The notes: a model not told the origin generated them from the sequence alone. A DNA stretch of 64,000 nucleotides from Nitrospira sp. (GCA_029194675.1 JARFXP010000004.1:375938-439937), one strand, 5' to 3'; positions 26,569 through 35,733 are shown, numbered from the stretch's first letter. Numbers and translations: made by a program.

Positions 26569-27786
26569 GTGGGCCGCCATTTACACTTCGATTGTTTCTC
26601 CGGCGTCAGTGGAGACATGGTCTTGGGCTCACTGGTCAGCGCCGGGCTCTCGTGGACAGAGTTAATTAACGGCCTCAAACGCCTACAAATCAACGGTTAC
26701 CGACTGCGAAAGCGTGAGGTGCATCGTGGCGCGCTCCCGGCGATAAAGGTCGACGTGATCGTTCAACAGGGGTTTCAACGGCCGCTGACCCTCTCACGTA
26801 TCCGAAAGATCCTTGCCGGCAGCACGCTGCCTGGGCCGGTCAAGGAACGGAGTCGGTCGGTCTTCGATCGGCTGGCTGAAGCGGAAAGCCATGCCCACCG
26901 AGTCGATGTGAAGGAGGTTCACTTTCACGAAGTGGGGGTTGTGGATTCGTTGATCGATGTCGTCGGAGGCGTACTCGGTTGCCATCTCTTGAACATCACC
27001 CGAGTCACATCGTCTCCCATCAATGTAGGGGCCGGTTCCGTTCAGACATCACACGGGCTCTTACCGGTTCCAGGACCGGCTGTGGCGGAGCTGGCGAAGG
27101 GAATCCCGATCTATGCCGCCGGCCCATGCTGCGAGCTCGCAACTCCTACCGGGGTTGCGCTGCTCAGCACATTGGCCTCGGAATTCGGCCCTATGCCGGC
27201 CATGAAAAGTATGGCAGTAGGATATGGGGCCGGCGACCACAATCCAGACGGGTGGCCCAACGCCTTGCGCGTGTTTATCGAGGAAGAGTCCACATCCGAG
27301 ACACGTCAGACCGAGCGGGTGATGCAGATTGAGACGAATCTTGACGACCTCAGTCCACAGACATACGAATACCTCATGGAACAGCTCTTTCAAGTCGGTG
27401 CTATTGATGTCGCGTTGGCTCCCGTCGTCATGAAGAAAAGTAGACCAGGCGTCGTGCTGAGCTGCATGGTCACCGAAGACCGGACGGATGCCGTCCTCGA
27501 AGTTCTCTTCCAGGAAACAACCACGCTTGGAGTACGTTTTCACGAGGTACGCCGACGAGTCCTCCCTCGACGATTCATCGCTGTCAGGACCCGAGGCGGA
27601 GTCGTTCGCATGAAAGTCGCGGAAGTCGGCGCCGGATGGGAAAAAGCCTCCCCCGAATACGAGGACTGCAAGGCCATCGCAAAACGAACTGGTCGCCCCC
27701 TCAAGACGGTTATGGAGGAAGCACTGCTGGCCTATCGACAAGGATTCCCAAAGCACAGGATGATCAACTTGCGAGGCCGGGCGTGA
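26569..27786 (+). CDS. larC: Nickel-pincer cofactor biosynthesis protein LarC
   Basis: This is a single-frame 405-residue LarC, the CTP-dependent cyclometallase that inserts nickel into the pincer cofactor. Landmarks are LHFDCFSGVSGDMVLGSLV at the N-terminus, VHFHEVGVVDSLIDVVGG (metal-binding His/Glu), CCELATPTGVALL and a C-terminal METNLDDLSPQ-type segment (here QIETNLDDLSPQ). The GTG at 26569 is favoured over the GTG at 26557 because GAGGA lies 5 bases upstream of it. In lactobacilli larC is split by a programmed frameshift; here it is continuous. It overlaps the exchanger gene by four bases. Confidence 0.92.
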   Translation: MGRHLHFDCFSGVSGDMVLGSLVSAGLSWTELINGLKRLQINGYRLRKREVHRGALPAIKVDVIVQQGFQRPLTLSRIRKILAGSTLPGPVKERSRSVFDRLAEAESHAHRVDVKEVHFHEVGVVDSLIDVVGGVLGCHLLNITRVTSSPINVGAGSVQTSHGLLPVPGPAVAELAKGIPIYAAGPCCELATPTGVALLSTLASEFGPMPAMKSMAVGYGAGDHNPDGWPNALRVFIEEESTSETRQTERVMQIETNLDDLSPQTYEYLMEQLFQVGAIDVALAPVVMKKSRPGVVLSCMVTEDRTDAVLEVLFQETTTLGVRFHEVRRRVLPRRFIAVRTRGGVVRMKVAEVGAGWEKASPEYEDCKAIAKRTGRPLKTVMEEALLAYRQGFPKHRMINLRGRA

Positions 27787-28784
27787 CCGTTCTGTACTAC
27801 GTGCTCCTCTTTGTCGTTTCCGTTGCGGTCACGCTTGGTGGTTGCGCACTCTTTACCAATGCCATTGAATGGCTGGGCAAGCGGCGAGGTATCTCCGAGG
27901 GAGCCGTAGGCAGCATCTTTGCCGCAATCGGCACAACCCTGCCTGAAACCTCGATCCCGATCATTGCGATTTTCTTCGGCGAAAGCCGGGAAGAGGTTGA
28001 GGTTGGTTTGGGCGCCATCTTAGGGGCGCCTTTCATGCTCAGCACGCTGGTGTTGCCCATATTGGCCGTTTTGCTGTTGCTCTATGCACGAGCCGGCAAG
28101 CGGACTGCACGATTTCATCTCAACTATCGGGAAGTGCTGACGGACCTGACGTTTTTTATGATCGGATATTTTATCGCTTTGGGTTGCGCCTTCGTGCCCT
28201 CCAGGCTCATCCACCTCATCGCGGCCGTCATATTGATCTGTTTGTATCTCTACTACATGAAGCTCAAATTCGCACCGACCGAGGGCGAAGAAGGGGGTGA
28301 GTTGGAGCCGCTGATTTTCGACAAGGGCGCCGCCATACCGTCGTATGCAATGATCGGATTTCAGGCCCTCTTGGGTTTAGGCGGATTGATAGTGGGCGCC
28401 CATTTGTTCGTCATGGCGGCAGAATCGATGGCCGGCTTATTCGCCATGTCGCCGTTGATTTTGGCGCTGCTGATCGCACCGCTCGCCACCGAACTGCCGG
28501 AGATGTCCAACAGCTTTCTCTGGCTCTACCGCAAGAAAGACCGGCTCGCCGTGGCCAATGTCACAGGGGCCATGGTGTTTCAAGGCACCTTCCCGGTCAC
28601 TCTGGGGTTGATCGGAACCGAATGGTCGATTGCACCATCGGCATTGACCACCATGATCTTGGCCGTGCAGGCGGTGGGACTCTGCCTCCTGCAGATTCTG
28701 ATAGGCGGTCAGTGGCGGCCGTGGCTACTCGCCGCCGGGGCTCTGTTCTATGTCGGCTATACGGTGCATCTCTATGTCAACTGA
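27783..28784 (+). CDS. CaCA-type sodium/calcium exchanger-like membrane protein
   Basis: This 333-residue membrane protein has about ten hydrophobic segments and the two inverted alpha-repeats of the cation/calcium antiporter superfamily: GAVGSIFAAIGTTLPETSIP and SPLILALLIAPLATELPEMSN, each with the key Glu. An acidic linker (EGEEGGELEPL) lies between halves. Start GTG 27783 overlaps the larC stop (GTGA), and the longer upstream frame is shadow. Downstream pdxA overlaps its end by 11 bases. Transport of calcium, sodium or another divalent ion across the inner membrane is expected. Linkage to larC makes nickel or another metal conceivable but unproven. Confidence 0.88.
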   Translation: MTVLYYVLLFVVSVAVTLGGCALFTNAIEWLGKRRGISEGAVGSIFAAIGTTLPETSIPIIAIFFGESREEVEVGLGAILGAPFMLSTLVLPILAVLLLLYARAGKRTARFHLNYREVLTDLTFFMIGYFIALGCAFVPSRLIHLIAAVILICLYLYYMKLKFAPTEGEEGGELEPLIFDKGAAIPSYAMIGFQALLGLGGLIVGAHLFVMAAESMAGLFAMSPLILALLIAPLATELPEMSNSFLWLYRKKDRLAVANVTGAMVFQGTFPVTLGLIGTEWSIAPSALTTMILAVQAVGLCLLQILIGGQWRPWLLAAGALFYVGYTVHLYVN

Positions 28785-29856
28785 ATCGCGATCACTTCGC
28801 AAACGTTCCTCCTCTCCCCAACTACCTTTGCTGGGAATCACAATGGGAGATCCAGCCGGCATCGGCCCGGAAGTGATCGCCAAGGCTCTATCTGGAGCTC
28901 GCCTGCACAATGTTTGCCGACCGATCGTCATCGGATCGCTGCCTGTAATGGAGCGAACGATCAAGGCACTGAAGCTCAAACAGAGGGTCCTCGCTGTTGA
29001 CGGCCATCAAACATTGATGCCGCAAAGAGGAACGGTGGCTGTGCTGGACCCGCTGGAGACACCGCTGGGAACGTTCAAGCCTGGTATCGCGGCAGCAGAG
29101 ACCGGTGCCGCTTCGGTCGCCTTTATCAAGAAAGCTGTCGAACTGGCTCAGCTCGGCTGTATCCAGGGAATGGTGACGGCGCCCATCAATAAAGAAGCCA
29201 TCAATATGGCCGGCTGCCGGTACCCAGGCCATACCGAATTGTTGGCCGATCTCACCCACGCGAACGAGTCAGGCATGATGATCGTGGGCGGGCCGTTACG
29301 CATCATGTTCGTCACGACACATGTCGCGATCAAAGAACTCTCGTTGCTGCTGACCCAAGCAAAGATTGAAAAGGCGATTCGTTTGGCCCAATTGGCGCTG
29401 ACGACCTGGTTCGGCATCAAGCGTCCCAGGATAGGAGTGGCTGCCCTCAATCCCCATGCCGGTGAGCATGGATTGTTCGGCGATGAGGAAGCCCGCGTGA
29501 TTCTTCCAGCCGCTCGTGCGGCCCAACAGAAAGGCATCCTGGCAAGTGATCCTCTACCGGCGGACACCCTATTCGGGAAAGCCGCGAACGGGTCTTTTGA
29601 CGGCGTCGTCGCCCTCTACCACGATCAGGGCCTCATTCCCCTGAAGCTAGTCGCCTTCGGTACGTGCGTCAATCTCACCGTGGGCCTGCCTATCATCCGC
29701 ACCTCAGTGGATCATGGAACAGCTTTTGATATCGTTGGGAAGGGCGTCGCCGATCCCGGAAGTCTGATTGAGGCCGTCAAGCTGGCTGCCAGGATTACTC
29801 AGAATAGAACGACGGAAACTCCAGCCACGAAGGGACGGGCCGGACGTGTCGCCTGA
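28774..29856 (+). CDS. pdxA: 4-hydroxythreonine-4-phosphate dehydrogenase
   Basis: This 360-residue PdxA enzyme oxidises 4-phosphohydroxy-L-threonine in pyridoxal-phosphate synthesis (DXP-dependent route). Motifs are ITMGDPAGIGPEV near the N-terminus, VTAPINKEA, metal-binding His in YPGHTELLADLT, NPHAGEHGLFGDEE and ALYHDQGLIPLKL. The ATG at 28774 overlaps the preceding gene by 11 bases and gives a slightly long Ser/Arg-rich leader of about 20 residues before the conserved start. PdxA often neighbours rsmA in bacteria, as here, with one small gene between. Confidence 0.95.
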   Translation: MSTESRSLRKRSSSPQLPLLGITMGDPAGIGPEVIAKALSGARLHNVCRPIVIGSLPVMERTIKALKLKQRVLAVDGHQTLMPQRGTVAVLDPLETPLGTFKPGIAAAETGAASVAFIKKAVELAQLGCIQGMVTAPINKEAINMAGCRYPGHTELLADLTHANESGMMIVGGPLRIMFVTTHVAIKELSLLLTQAKIEKAIRLAQLALTTWFGIKRPRIGVAALNPHAGEHGLFGDEEARVILPAARAAQQKGILASDPLPADTLFGKAANGSFDGVVALYHDQGLIPLKLVAFGTCVNLTVGLPIIRTSVDHGTAFDIVGKGVADPGSLIEAVKLAARITQNRTTETPATKGRAGRVA

Positions 29857-30163
29857 TAGGTCGAAGGGGCTTACCGTGGTCCGGCAGCAGCTTGATGAAT
29901 TGGAGATGCTCGAGAAACAGACATTTCAAGATCTGAACACCGTTGCTGGAACGGAGCGGGTAGCCAAATGGAAAGAGCGCACCGTGGCGCTTATCACCGA
30001 TACCGTTGGCCATCTGGAAGGACAGGCGTTCACTCGTATCCAACCGGGACCGTCGTTTACCAATGACCTGGTCGAAGAGTTTACGGATCTCGTGGAATGT
30101 TATCGCTCGCCGCTGATAATACTAGCCAAGCGATTATCCCAGGCTCCCCCAACTGGGAGTTGA
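29846..30163 (+). CDS. Small hypothetical protein between pdxA and rsmA
   Basis: This 105-residue, largely helical protein starts at GTG 29846, overlapping the pdxA stop by 11 bases with AAGGGA upstream. Sequence features are QQLDELEMLEKQTF and WKERTVALITDTV, followed by a segment ending LVECYRSPLIILAKRL. No family was recognised. The tight spacing on both sides (rsmA starts 3 bases after its stop) argues that it is a real gene of this operon, not a chance frame. Confidence 0.7.
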   Translation: MSPDRSKGLTVVRQQLDELEMLEKQTFQDLNTVAGTERVAKWKERTVALITDTVGHLEGQAFTRIQPGPSFTNDLVEEFTDLVECYRSPLIILAKRLSQAPPTGS

Positions 30164-30165
30164 GG

Positions 30166-30957
30166 GTGGACTCCTCTTTCCCTCCTACAGCGATCAAACG
30201 GCTTGGACAGAATTTTCTCATCGACTCCAACATTGTCCGCAAGATCGTCGCGCTGGCTGAACTAACGCCGACCGATACCGTTTTTGAGATCGGACCCGGA
30301 CGCGGCATTCTCACAGAAGCGCTCTGCCGTGCCGCCGGCCACGTGACGGCAATCGAGATCGATCCACGACTCCATGCTTACCTGACTGAACGACAGCCCC
30401 AGTTGTTGAATCTCACGCTCATCCTCGGCGATGCGATGACCTCTCCGATCGAACACCTTCCGATTGGCACCATCGTCGTCGCCAATCTTCCGTATAATTT
30501 GTCGACACCTCTCCTCTTTCGCCTTCTCGATCAGCGTCGCCGTTTTGCCCGCATGGTGCTCATGCTGCAAAATGAGGTCGTCGATCGATTGGTGGCCAAA
30601 CCTGGAAGCTCAGATTACGGCGTCCTGTCCGTCATGACCCAATACTCGTCCGACATCACCAAGGCCTTCAAGGTCTCAGCAGAATGTTTCCGCCCTAGAC
30701 CGGAGGTGAGCTCTGCTGTAGTTCTGCTAAAGGCCAGACATCAGAGAGGATTGAACCAGGAGGAAGAGCCCAAATTCGCAGCGCTGGTGAAAGCCGCCTT
30801 CGCGCACCGCCGTAAAACGCTGGTCAATTCGCTGAAAGATGAAGGGTACGAGCAGAAGCCGGTGACAGCAGCATTGAAGTTCCTCAATCTCTCTCCTTCC
30901 ACCCGTGCGGAAGTCCTCTCTATCGAGCAGTTGATCGAACTGAGTCGCCGCATATAG
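30166..30957 (+). CDS. rsmA: 16S rRNA (adenine1518/1519-N6)-dimethyltransferase
   Basis: This SAM-dependent enzyme (263 residues) dimethylates two adjacent adenines of the 16S rRNA 3' hairpin during 30S maturation. Motifs are KRLGQNFLIDSNIVRKIV, SAM-binding FEIGPGRGILTEAL, and catalytic VANLPYNLSTPLL. RPRPEVSSAVVLL and AFAHRRKTLVNSL are also conserved. GTG 30166 is preferred because it follows GGGAG and the previous stop, while upstream ATG 30097 lies inside the preceding gene. It ends the larC-to-rsmA gene string. Confidence 0.96.
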   Translation: MDSSFPPTAIKRLGQNFLIDSNIVRKIVALAELTPTDTVFEIGPGRGILTEALCRAAGHVTAIEIDPRLHAYLTERQPQLLNLTLILGDAMTSPIEHLPIGTIVVANLPYNLSTPLLFRLLDQRRRFARMVLMLQNEVVDRLVAKPGSSDYGVLSVMTQYSSDITKAFKVSAECFRPRPEVSSAVVLLKARHQRGLNQEEEPKFAALVKAAFAHRRKTLVNSLKDEGYEQKPVTAALKFLNLSPSTRAEVLSIEQLIELSRRI

Positions 30958-31096
30958 GGGACGGGCTTCTCAAGTCTCCACCAATAGCAATTACCAGCAT
31001 GGGACAAGCCGGCGGCAGACGGGATCCGAATCGATCTGAGATCGTGCACAGGCGAACCATCGATGGTTAAAAAGCATATTGTGCGGGCTCGGTACG

Positions 31097-31735
31097 CTAC
31101 ATGGGTCGCATGTGGATTTTGAACATGACGCGACGGCTTTTATCGCGGTCCAGCTGTCCGGCATCATTGTGTAGAAGGTTCTGTTTTCCACGCCCGTTCG
31201 CTGTGGCTTTCTGTAAGAAGCATTCATAAGCCCAAGGAAGCTTCTCGCGGATGACTTCCAAGCTTTTCGCCAACACCGCAAAAGAGCGGTCCTGACTGAG
31301 TCTCAGATTACGTATATCGTCCCCCAGATCGTCGGTGTACCCCTCAATGACAAACGCTTCCACTTCTTGACCACCAGATTGACAAGTGATTGCGGCGTAG
31401 TGAGGCATGGCCTCGGACAAGAAGGTTTCGGTGGTAGGGAGCAACGTGCTCTTCCCAAACTCAAAGTTGATCGCCGTATCCGGCACCGTGATCGTATGGA
31501 CGTTCGGCCTTCTGGCTTCCGGCGGTGTATGGAGTGGGTCAAGTCTCGGTGTCATGTCCGTCGCTACGGTACGGCTCCTGACCGGATTGGTATTTCCCTC
31601 TTGGACTCGAGTCACATAGGTCACGAGCAAGAGAATGAAGATGACGGCGAGGGAGGTCATAAGATCTGCAACCCCGCTCGTCACCACGGCTGAGTTGTCA
31701 CGACTGTCTTGTGCAAAGATCGACTTCATCCCCAT
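31097..31735 (-). CDS. MotB/OmpA-type stator protein, ZorB-like
   Basis: This 212-residue protein has one N-terminal membrane helix with the proton-path Asp (SGVADLMTSLAVIFILLLV) and a periplasmic OmpA/MotB peptidoglycan-binding domain. In that domain INFEFGKSTLLP, VIEGYTDDLGDD and LRLSQDRSFAVL are the usual segments. The DLMTSLAVIF pattern is particularly like ZorB of Zorya anti-phage systems. It is encoded 18 bases downstream of the MotA-like gene and should form the ion-driven stator with it. No other Zorya component (ZorC, D or E) is adjacent: downstream is the convergent rsmA. A general Tol/Mot-like role cannot be excluded. Confidence 0.82.
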   Translation of the reverse strand: MGMKSIFAQDSRDNSAVVTSGVADLMTSLAVIFILLLVTYVTRVQEGNTNPVRSRTVATDMTPRLDPLHTPPEARRPNVHTITVPDTAINFEFGKSTLLPTTETFLSEAMPHYAAITCQSGGQEVEAFVIEGYTDDLGDDIRNLRLSQDRSFAVLAKSLEVIREKLPWAYECFLQKATANGRGKQNLLHNDAGQLDRDKSRRVMFKIHMRPM

Positions 31736-31753
31736 CGTTCTCTCCGTGCCGTG

Positions 31754-32965
31754 TCATGTGAGGCGAGAGGACTTTCCTGGATCGGAGTCTTTATTCGCCG
31801 GACGCATATGTTCTACCGTCGCAGTTGTATTGCTCCTGAGTTTCTGGAACATCGTTTCCATCTCTGATGGAGACAGCTGCACCGGGGAAGATCGCTCTTT
31901 CATCGAGCGCTTGAGATCGTGAATGGCTTCCAGCAAGGAATTCATCATGGGTCTTAACGCCCGCTGAACCTCGTGACCGATCTCCCCGGGCAAATCATCA
32001 CGTGTCATCGGTGAATGTTTGGAATTCAGCGCCGTAAGCGCTTGTGCAGCGGAGTTCAGAGCTGTGACGGTTGATCCGAGGCGTTGCTGCACGGCTTCTA
32101 CAAGCTGATGCGTGGTATCGTTTCGGACAGGAGCGACTATGGTCGCTGGAGATCCGTTCGACGATGTGGAAGCCTGACCAGATTGATCGGCAGCTTTTTG
32201 AGGAAACATTTGGTCCAGGAGGGAAACACACTCTCGGTGTCGGTTGTCCAGCCGATGACAGAAACAATTTTCAAGGAGAGTGAACGCATTGGCGCAGGCC
32301 AAGCCGACGATGGATGTCACAAACTTTCCTGAGAGCCCGTTGATAAGACCTTGGATTCCATCGATCTCCGACCCATTCGCATGGAGTTTGCTGAGCCCGA
32401 TCAAAATGGCAAGGAAGGTGAACATCAAACCCATACCCGTCATGAAGGCGGGAAGCTGTCTGTAAAAACGGATATTGAGCTGGGCTGTGCAGAGAGATTC
32501 GAACGAGAAAAACTCGCTTGCGGAGCGCTGGCTGTGGACTGTCGGCTCAAGAAACCAGGCAGATTGCTCTACCGCAAGAGTTTTGCGGTATGAGAGCCAG
32601 TCTCTGGCAAAAGCCTGCTCCGACCGTACCGCACGATCGAGGGCTTGCAGGTCATCAAGATCACGTCGCGTTTCCGCCGACTCATCAGGACGCGCCTGCC
32701 TTTTCGCCAACGTCGGAATGACAAGCCAGTCCTTGGACATCTGTTGGCGCGCCGATACCAGCGGCGCAACTGTTGCGTGGAACCGTGAAAGGGTCCGCCG
32801 AATTTGCACCAGACCTCGAATGAGCACCGCACTATGCCAAAGACAAAGGGTGAGGATACTCGCCGCGCCGATCCAGCTGAGCATAGGACTTTGAAGCCCG
32901 CCGACAGCCCTCACGTCGCGACTGAGCAGTTCCCAAAGAGCGGTAAACGGATCTACTTCATGCAT
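31754..32965 (-). CDS. MotA/TolQ-type stator protein, ZorA-like
   Basis: This 403-residue protein has three membrane helices: MLSWIGAASILTLCLWHSAVLIRGL near residue 30, LPAFMTGMGLMFTFLAILIGL near 175, and LSGKFVTSIVGLACANAFTLLEN near 215. The middle and last helices carry the small and polar residues of proton-channel stators (TolQ/ExbB/MotA/ZorA). The cytoplasmic part after 240 is Gln/Ser/Thr-rich with heptad-like spacing, probably a short coiled coil. Typical ZorA has a much longer intracellular tail. It is the first gene of a two-gene unit with the MotB-like partner. Confidence 0.8.
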   Translation of the reverse strand: MHEVDPFTALWELLSRDVRAVGGLQSPMLSWIGAASILTLCLWHSAVLIRGLVQIRRTLSRFHATVAPLVSARQQMSKDWLVIPTLAKRQARPDESAETRRDLDDLQALDRAVRSEQAFARDWLSYRKTLAVEQSAWFLEPTVHSQRSASEFFSFESLCTAQLNIRFYRQLPAFMTGMGLMFTFLAILIGLSKLHANGSEIDGIQGLINGLSGKFVTSIVGLACANAFTLLENCFCHRLDNRHRECVSLLDQMFPQKAADQSGQASTSSNGSPATIVAPVRNDTTHQLVEAVQQRLGSTVTALNSAAQALTALNSKHSPMTRDDLPGEIGHEVQRALRPMMNSLLEAIHDLKRSMKERSSPVQLSPSEMETMFQKLRSNTTATVEHMRPANKDSDPGKSSRLT

Positions 32966-33269
32966 CGGACGGACCTCGCTGGGGACCCAAGCCTCGATCT
33001 CAACAAAAGCAAAACTCGATCGTCTCCGTCAACTTCTGTGCCAGAGTGAAGAGTGTCGATAATGGGCCGTTTACGGCCATGATCTTGAGATACCGCAAGA
33101 GCTAAAAGGATATTCTTGCCGAGAAGGAGGCAATTTCTGCAGGGATCTGCCCTCCCCTAAGGTCGAGATAAAATTTTCCTCAGGTCGATTGAAAGTGGGG
33201 TTTCGTGTTATGGTTTGATATGTCTTTTGGCTTGGGATCACCAGAAGGTATCTCAAAAGCGACGGTTCC

Positions 33270-33611
33270 ATGCTTTTAAGAACACGGTTGCGGCGGCTTA
33301 CCCGAATTATCTGTGTGGTGTGCTCGGTAACGGGATGCGCAAGCGAATTCTCATTTTTCAGCGCCTCCGGAGAGCCGCTTCTGATTTCACGTCGTGGATA
33401 TACATCAGACGAATGTACCCAAAAGGTTAAGGATGACGCTGCTCGCTTGGGCGTCACGTTACGATATGTTCACATCCGTGGCAGCGTCCTGGGTCGTTCG
33501 TTACTATGGCCCTTTGAACCGGGATACGCCTGTGAAGCTGCAATCGGCCCACCGCAGGGTCCAATCGGTACCTACCCGGGTGACCTCCGTATCATTTCTC
33601 ACGGTTCATGA
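33270..33611 (+). CDS. Putative small lipoprotein
   Basis: This 113-residue protein has a basic N-terminus, a short hydrophobic core and a lipobox-like VTGC, predicting a lipid-anchored mature protein from Cys23. The mature part contains three further Cys (SDECTQ, YACEAA) and two aromatic-rich stretches (RYVHIRGSVLGRSLLWPFEPGY). No known family. The site upstream of the ATG is weak, so the start could be wrong. The 300-base stretch before it and the roughly 300 bases after it show nothing else convincing. Confidence 0.55.
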   Translation: MLLRTRLRRLTRIICVVCSVTGCASEFSFFSASGEPLLISRRGYTSDECTQKVKDDAARLGVTLRYVHIRGSVLGRSLLWPFEPGYACEAAIGPPQGPIGTYPGDLRIISHGS

Positions 33612-33907
33612 CTCAATTGTTCCTCTCCCACTTCCTTTCTCCCTTTGAATTGACAGAACCCTGAGGCCGATGCTGTGGTCCACGATTTTCTCCAAATCGC
33701 TGGATGACCAGCTGACTGTCTTGCCTGCCTCTGCAGTGTCTCATCTGTAGGTGAATGTGCATCCCTCCCATGGAGCCTCGGTGAAGCTAAAATCGGAAGA
33801 CACTGCTTCGACGATTCGCTTGTTGATTCAGGGGCTTTGGCTATACTTATCATGTGTGTGAAGCAGTGGTCGTGAGAGGGAGGGAGGAAGCATTGGCCCG
33901 GAGCGCG

Positions 33908-34831
33908 ATGATTAAGGTCCTGTTGGTTGAAGACAACGATGTCGATGCGCGGCTGACTCAAGACATTCTGCTGGAATCGGACATGGAAGAATTCGAGGTC
34001 ATCCACGTGACCCTCTTGAGTGACGCCTTTGCACGTCTGGCCCGAGCACGTTTTGACGCCGTCCTTCTCGACCTGTCCCTCCCCGACGGTTACGGACTCT
34101 CAACCGTGCGTCAAATGCAAGCCGCGAACCCGACCGTTGCCATCATCGTGCTGAGCGGACTCAATGACCAAACACTCGCGTTACAAGCCGTCCAGAACGG
34201 GGCACAGGATTATCTCGTCAAAGGAGAGGGTCAATCGGAGCTATTGATCCGTTCAATCCGCTATGCCATAGAACGGAAACGGGCTGAGGAGCGCCTGACC
34301 TACCTTGCCCAATATGATCAGCTGACGGGCCTTGTAAACCGCACTTTGTTTCGAGATCGCCTTATCCAAGCGATGGCGCGCAGCAAACGACTCCAACAGG
34401 CTCTCGGTCTCATGCTGCTTGACCTTGATCGATTCAAACCGGTGAACGATACCATGGGTCACGATGTTGGTGATCAGGTTTTGAAGGCCGTTGCGGAACG
34501 ACTTCAACAGTGTGTGCGTGAGGTGGACACGGTCGCCCGCATGGGAGGAGATGAGTTCACGATTATCCTTGAAGGTCTGACGTGCGAAGAAGACATCACG
34601 CTTGTCGCACAGCGCATCACCAAGTTATTGGCGGAACCATTCCACCTTGGCCAGCACAGGGCGTTGATCGGAGTGAGTATCGGTATTACCGTCTACCCGA
34701 CCGATGATCACGAGGTCGATGAGCTCTTGAAGCATGCCGATGCCGCAATGTATCGGGCCAAGCAGCAAGGGGGAAGCTCTTTTCAGTTTCACATCCCCGA
34801 TGATTCGCCTTCCTCCACCCGCTTGAGTTAA
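33908..34831 (+). CDS. Response regulator with GGDEF (diguanylate cyclase) output
   Basis: This 307-residue protein has a receiver domain at residues 1-120 (KVLLVEDNDVDARL, phospho-Asp in AVLLDLSLPDG, Lys in YLVKGEGQ). A short helix follows, then a GGDEF domain (DQLTGLVNRTLFRDRL, DLDRFKPVNDTMGHDVGD, RMGGDEFTIILEG). An RxxD pair (REVD) lies five residues before GGDEF, the usual inhibitory I-site. It should make c-di-GMP upon phosphorylation, with product feedback. The ATG at 33908 is favoured by GGAG five bases upstream and the domain start. No kinase is adjacent. Confidence 0.93.
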   Translation: MIKVLLVEDNDVDARLTQDILLESDMEEFEVIHVTLLSDAFARLARARFDAVLLDLSLPDGYGLSTVRQMQAANPTVAIIVLSGLNDQTLALQAVQNGAQDYLVKGEGQSELLIRSIRYAIERKRAEERLTYLAQYDQLTGLVNRTLFRDRLIQAMARSKRLQQALGLMLLDLDRFKPVNDTMGHDVGDQVLKAVAERLQQCVREVDTVARMGGDEFTIILEGLTCEEDITLVAQRITKLLAEPFHLGQHRALIGVSIGITVYPTDDHEVDELLKHADAAMYRAKQQGGSSFQFHIPDDSPSSTRLS

Positions 34832-34865
34832 CGATCATCTACCGTTCGGGCGACTCTTGGCCGTT

Positions 34866-35660
34866 TCATCGTCCGATTTGAGCAAGCGGTTGATCGGAGA
34901 CTGAATACGGACCCATAAGATTCGGTTCGAGTCGATTCATGGTCGGTAGGGCCGATGGCGCCGGGTTGGGGTGCGAATCGGGTGTCATGAGGATCCCCCA
35001 ATGCTGATTGTTCCGACAGACATTGTCGAGAATCAACCCTTCGGCCTGCTGGAACAATAGAATGCCGCTCAGCATGTTTTCTTCACACAGATTCCGCACC
35101 AGTTCCGGACGACTGCCCGGATCCCTGACCGCGATGCCGAAATGGTGATTCTCAACACAGCGATTGTCTGCCACTCGCGGTTGAGCCCCAGCAAAGACGA
35201 AAATGCCCGACTCCCGATTGCGACACACTTCGTTGTCGGTGAATGCGACTCGACATTCGGGTCCATATAACACCACTCCCGACAAGATTCCTTCCATCGC
35301 TCGGCATTGCGTGATCATGCATGTGGAGTTGAGTATGTTGAGTGCCGAATGTTGATCGCTGCCGACATAGCGGAACGTGATGCCGGTAATCCACCCTTCC
35401 GGCACCTCTTGTAGATACAGCGGGCCGCCACGCCGGCAGAAGATTTGGACCCTATCTCGCCCGGCACCGACAAGCCGCACCGGTCGTTGAGTGATGACCA
35501 GCTTATCTTCATAGATGCCGGGACGAACATAGACCTGATCCGACGCACCGACATCCTTCAGCGCTGCACTGGGACTCGGATAACAGCGCCGATCGGCGCG
35601 GTCGACAACCAGGGTCCGTCCACCCAAGGGATTGGCCGGAATGGCCTCTTCACTCACCAT
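34866..35660 (-). CDS. Right-handed parallel beta-helix (pectin-lyase-like) protein
   Basis: This 264-residue protein begins with a segment typical of DUF1565/NosD-type proteins (AALKDVGASDQVYVRPGIYEDKLVI) and continues with regular beta-helix rungs. Examples are GVVLYGPECRVAFTDNEVCRNRESGIFVF, VADNRCVENHHFGIAV and EGLILDNVCRNNQHWGILM. No signal peptide is seen, so cytoplasmic location or non-classical export is likely. Carbohydrate binding is a family-level possibility only. The plus-strand c-di-GMP gene converges on it. Confidence 0.82.
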   Translation of the reverse strand: MVSEEAIPANPLGGRTLVVDRADRRCYPSPSAALKDVGASDQVYVRPGIYEDKLVITQRPVRLVGAGRDRVQIFCRRGGPLYLQEVPEGWITGITFRYVGSDQHSALNILNSTCMITQCRAMEGILSGVVLYGPECRVAFTDNEVCRNRESGIFVFAGAQPRVADNRCVENHHFGIAVRDPGSRPELVRNLCEENMLSGILLFQQAEGLILDNVCRNNQHWGILMTPDSHPNPAPSALPTMNRLEPNLMGPYSVSDQPLAQIGR

Positions 35661-35733
35661 GCTCTCCTCAGGAGATATTTATCGCTTTTCTTACGACGTT
35701 GACACGGAGCGAGCTCATTGAATACTGAATTCG

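Noticed and set aside
27061..27756. 231-codon minus-strand open frame
   Set aside because: Antisense shadow of larC with no site or domain.
33071..33457. 128-codon minus-strand open frame ahead of the putative lipoprotein
   Set aside because: No site, no domain and it overlaps the better-supported plus-strand lipoprotein frame.
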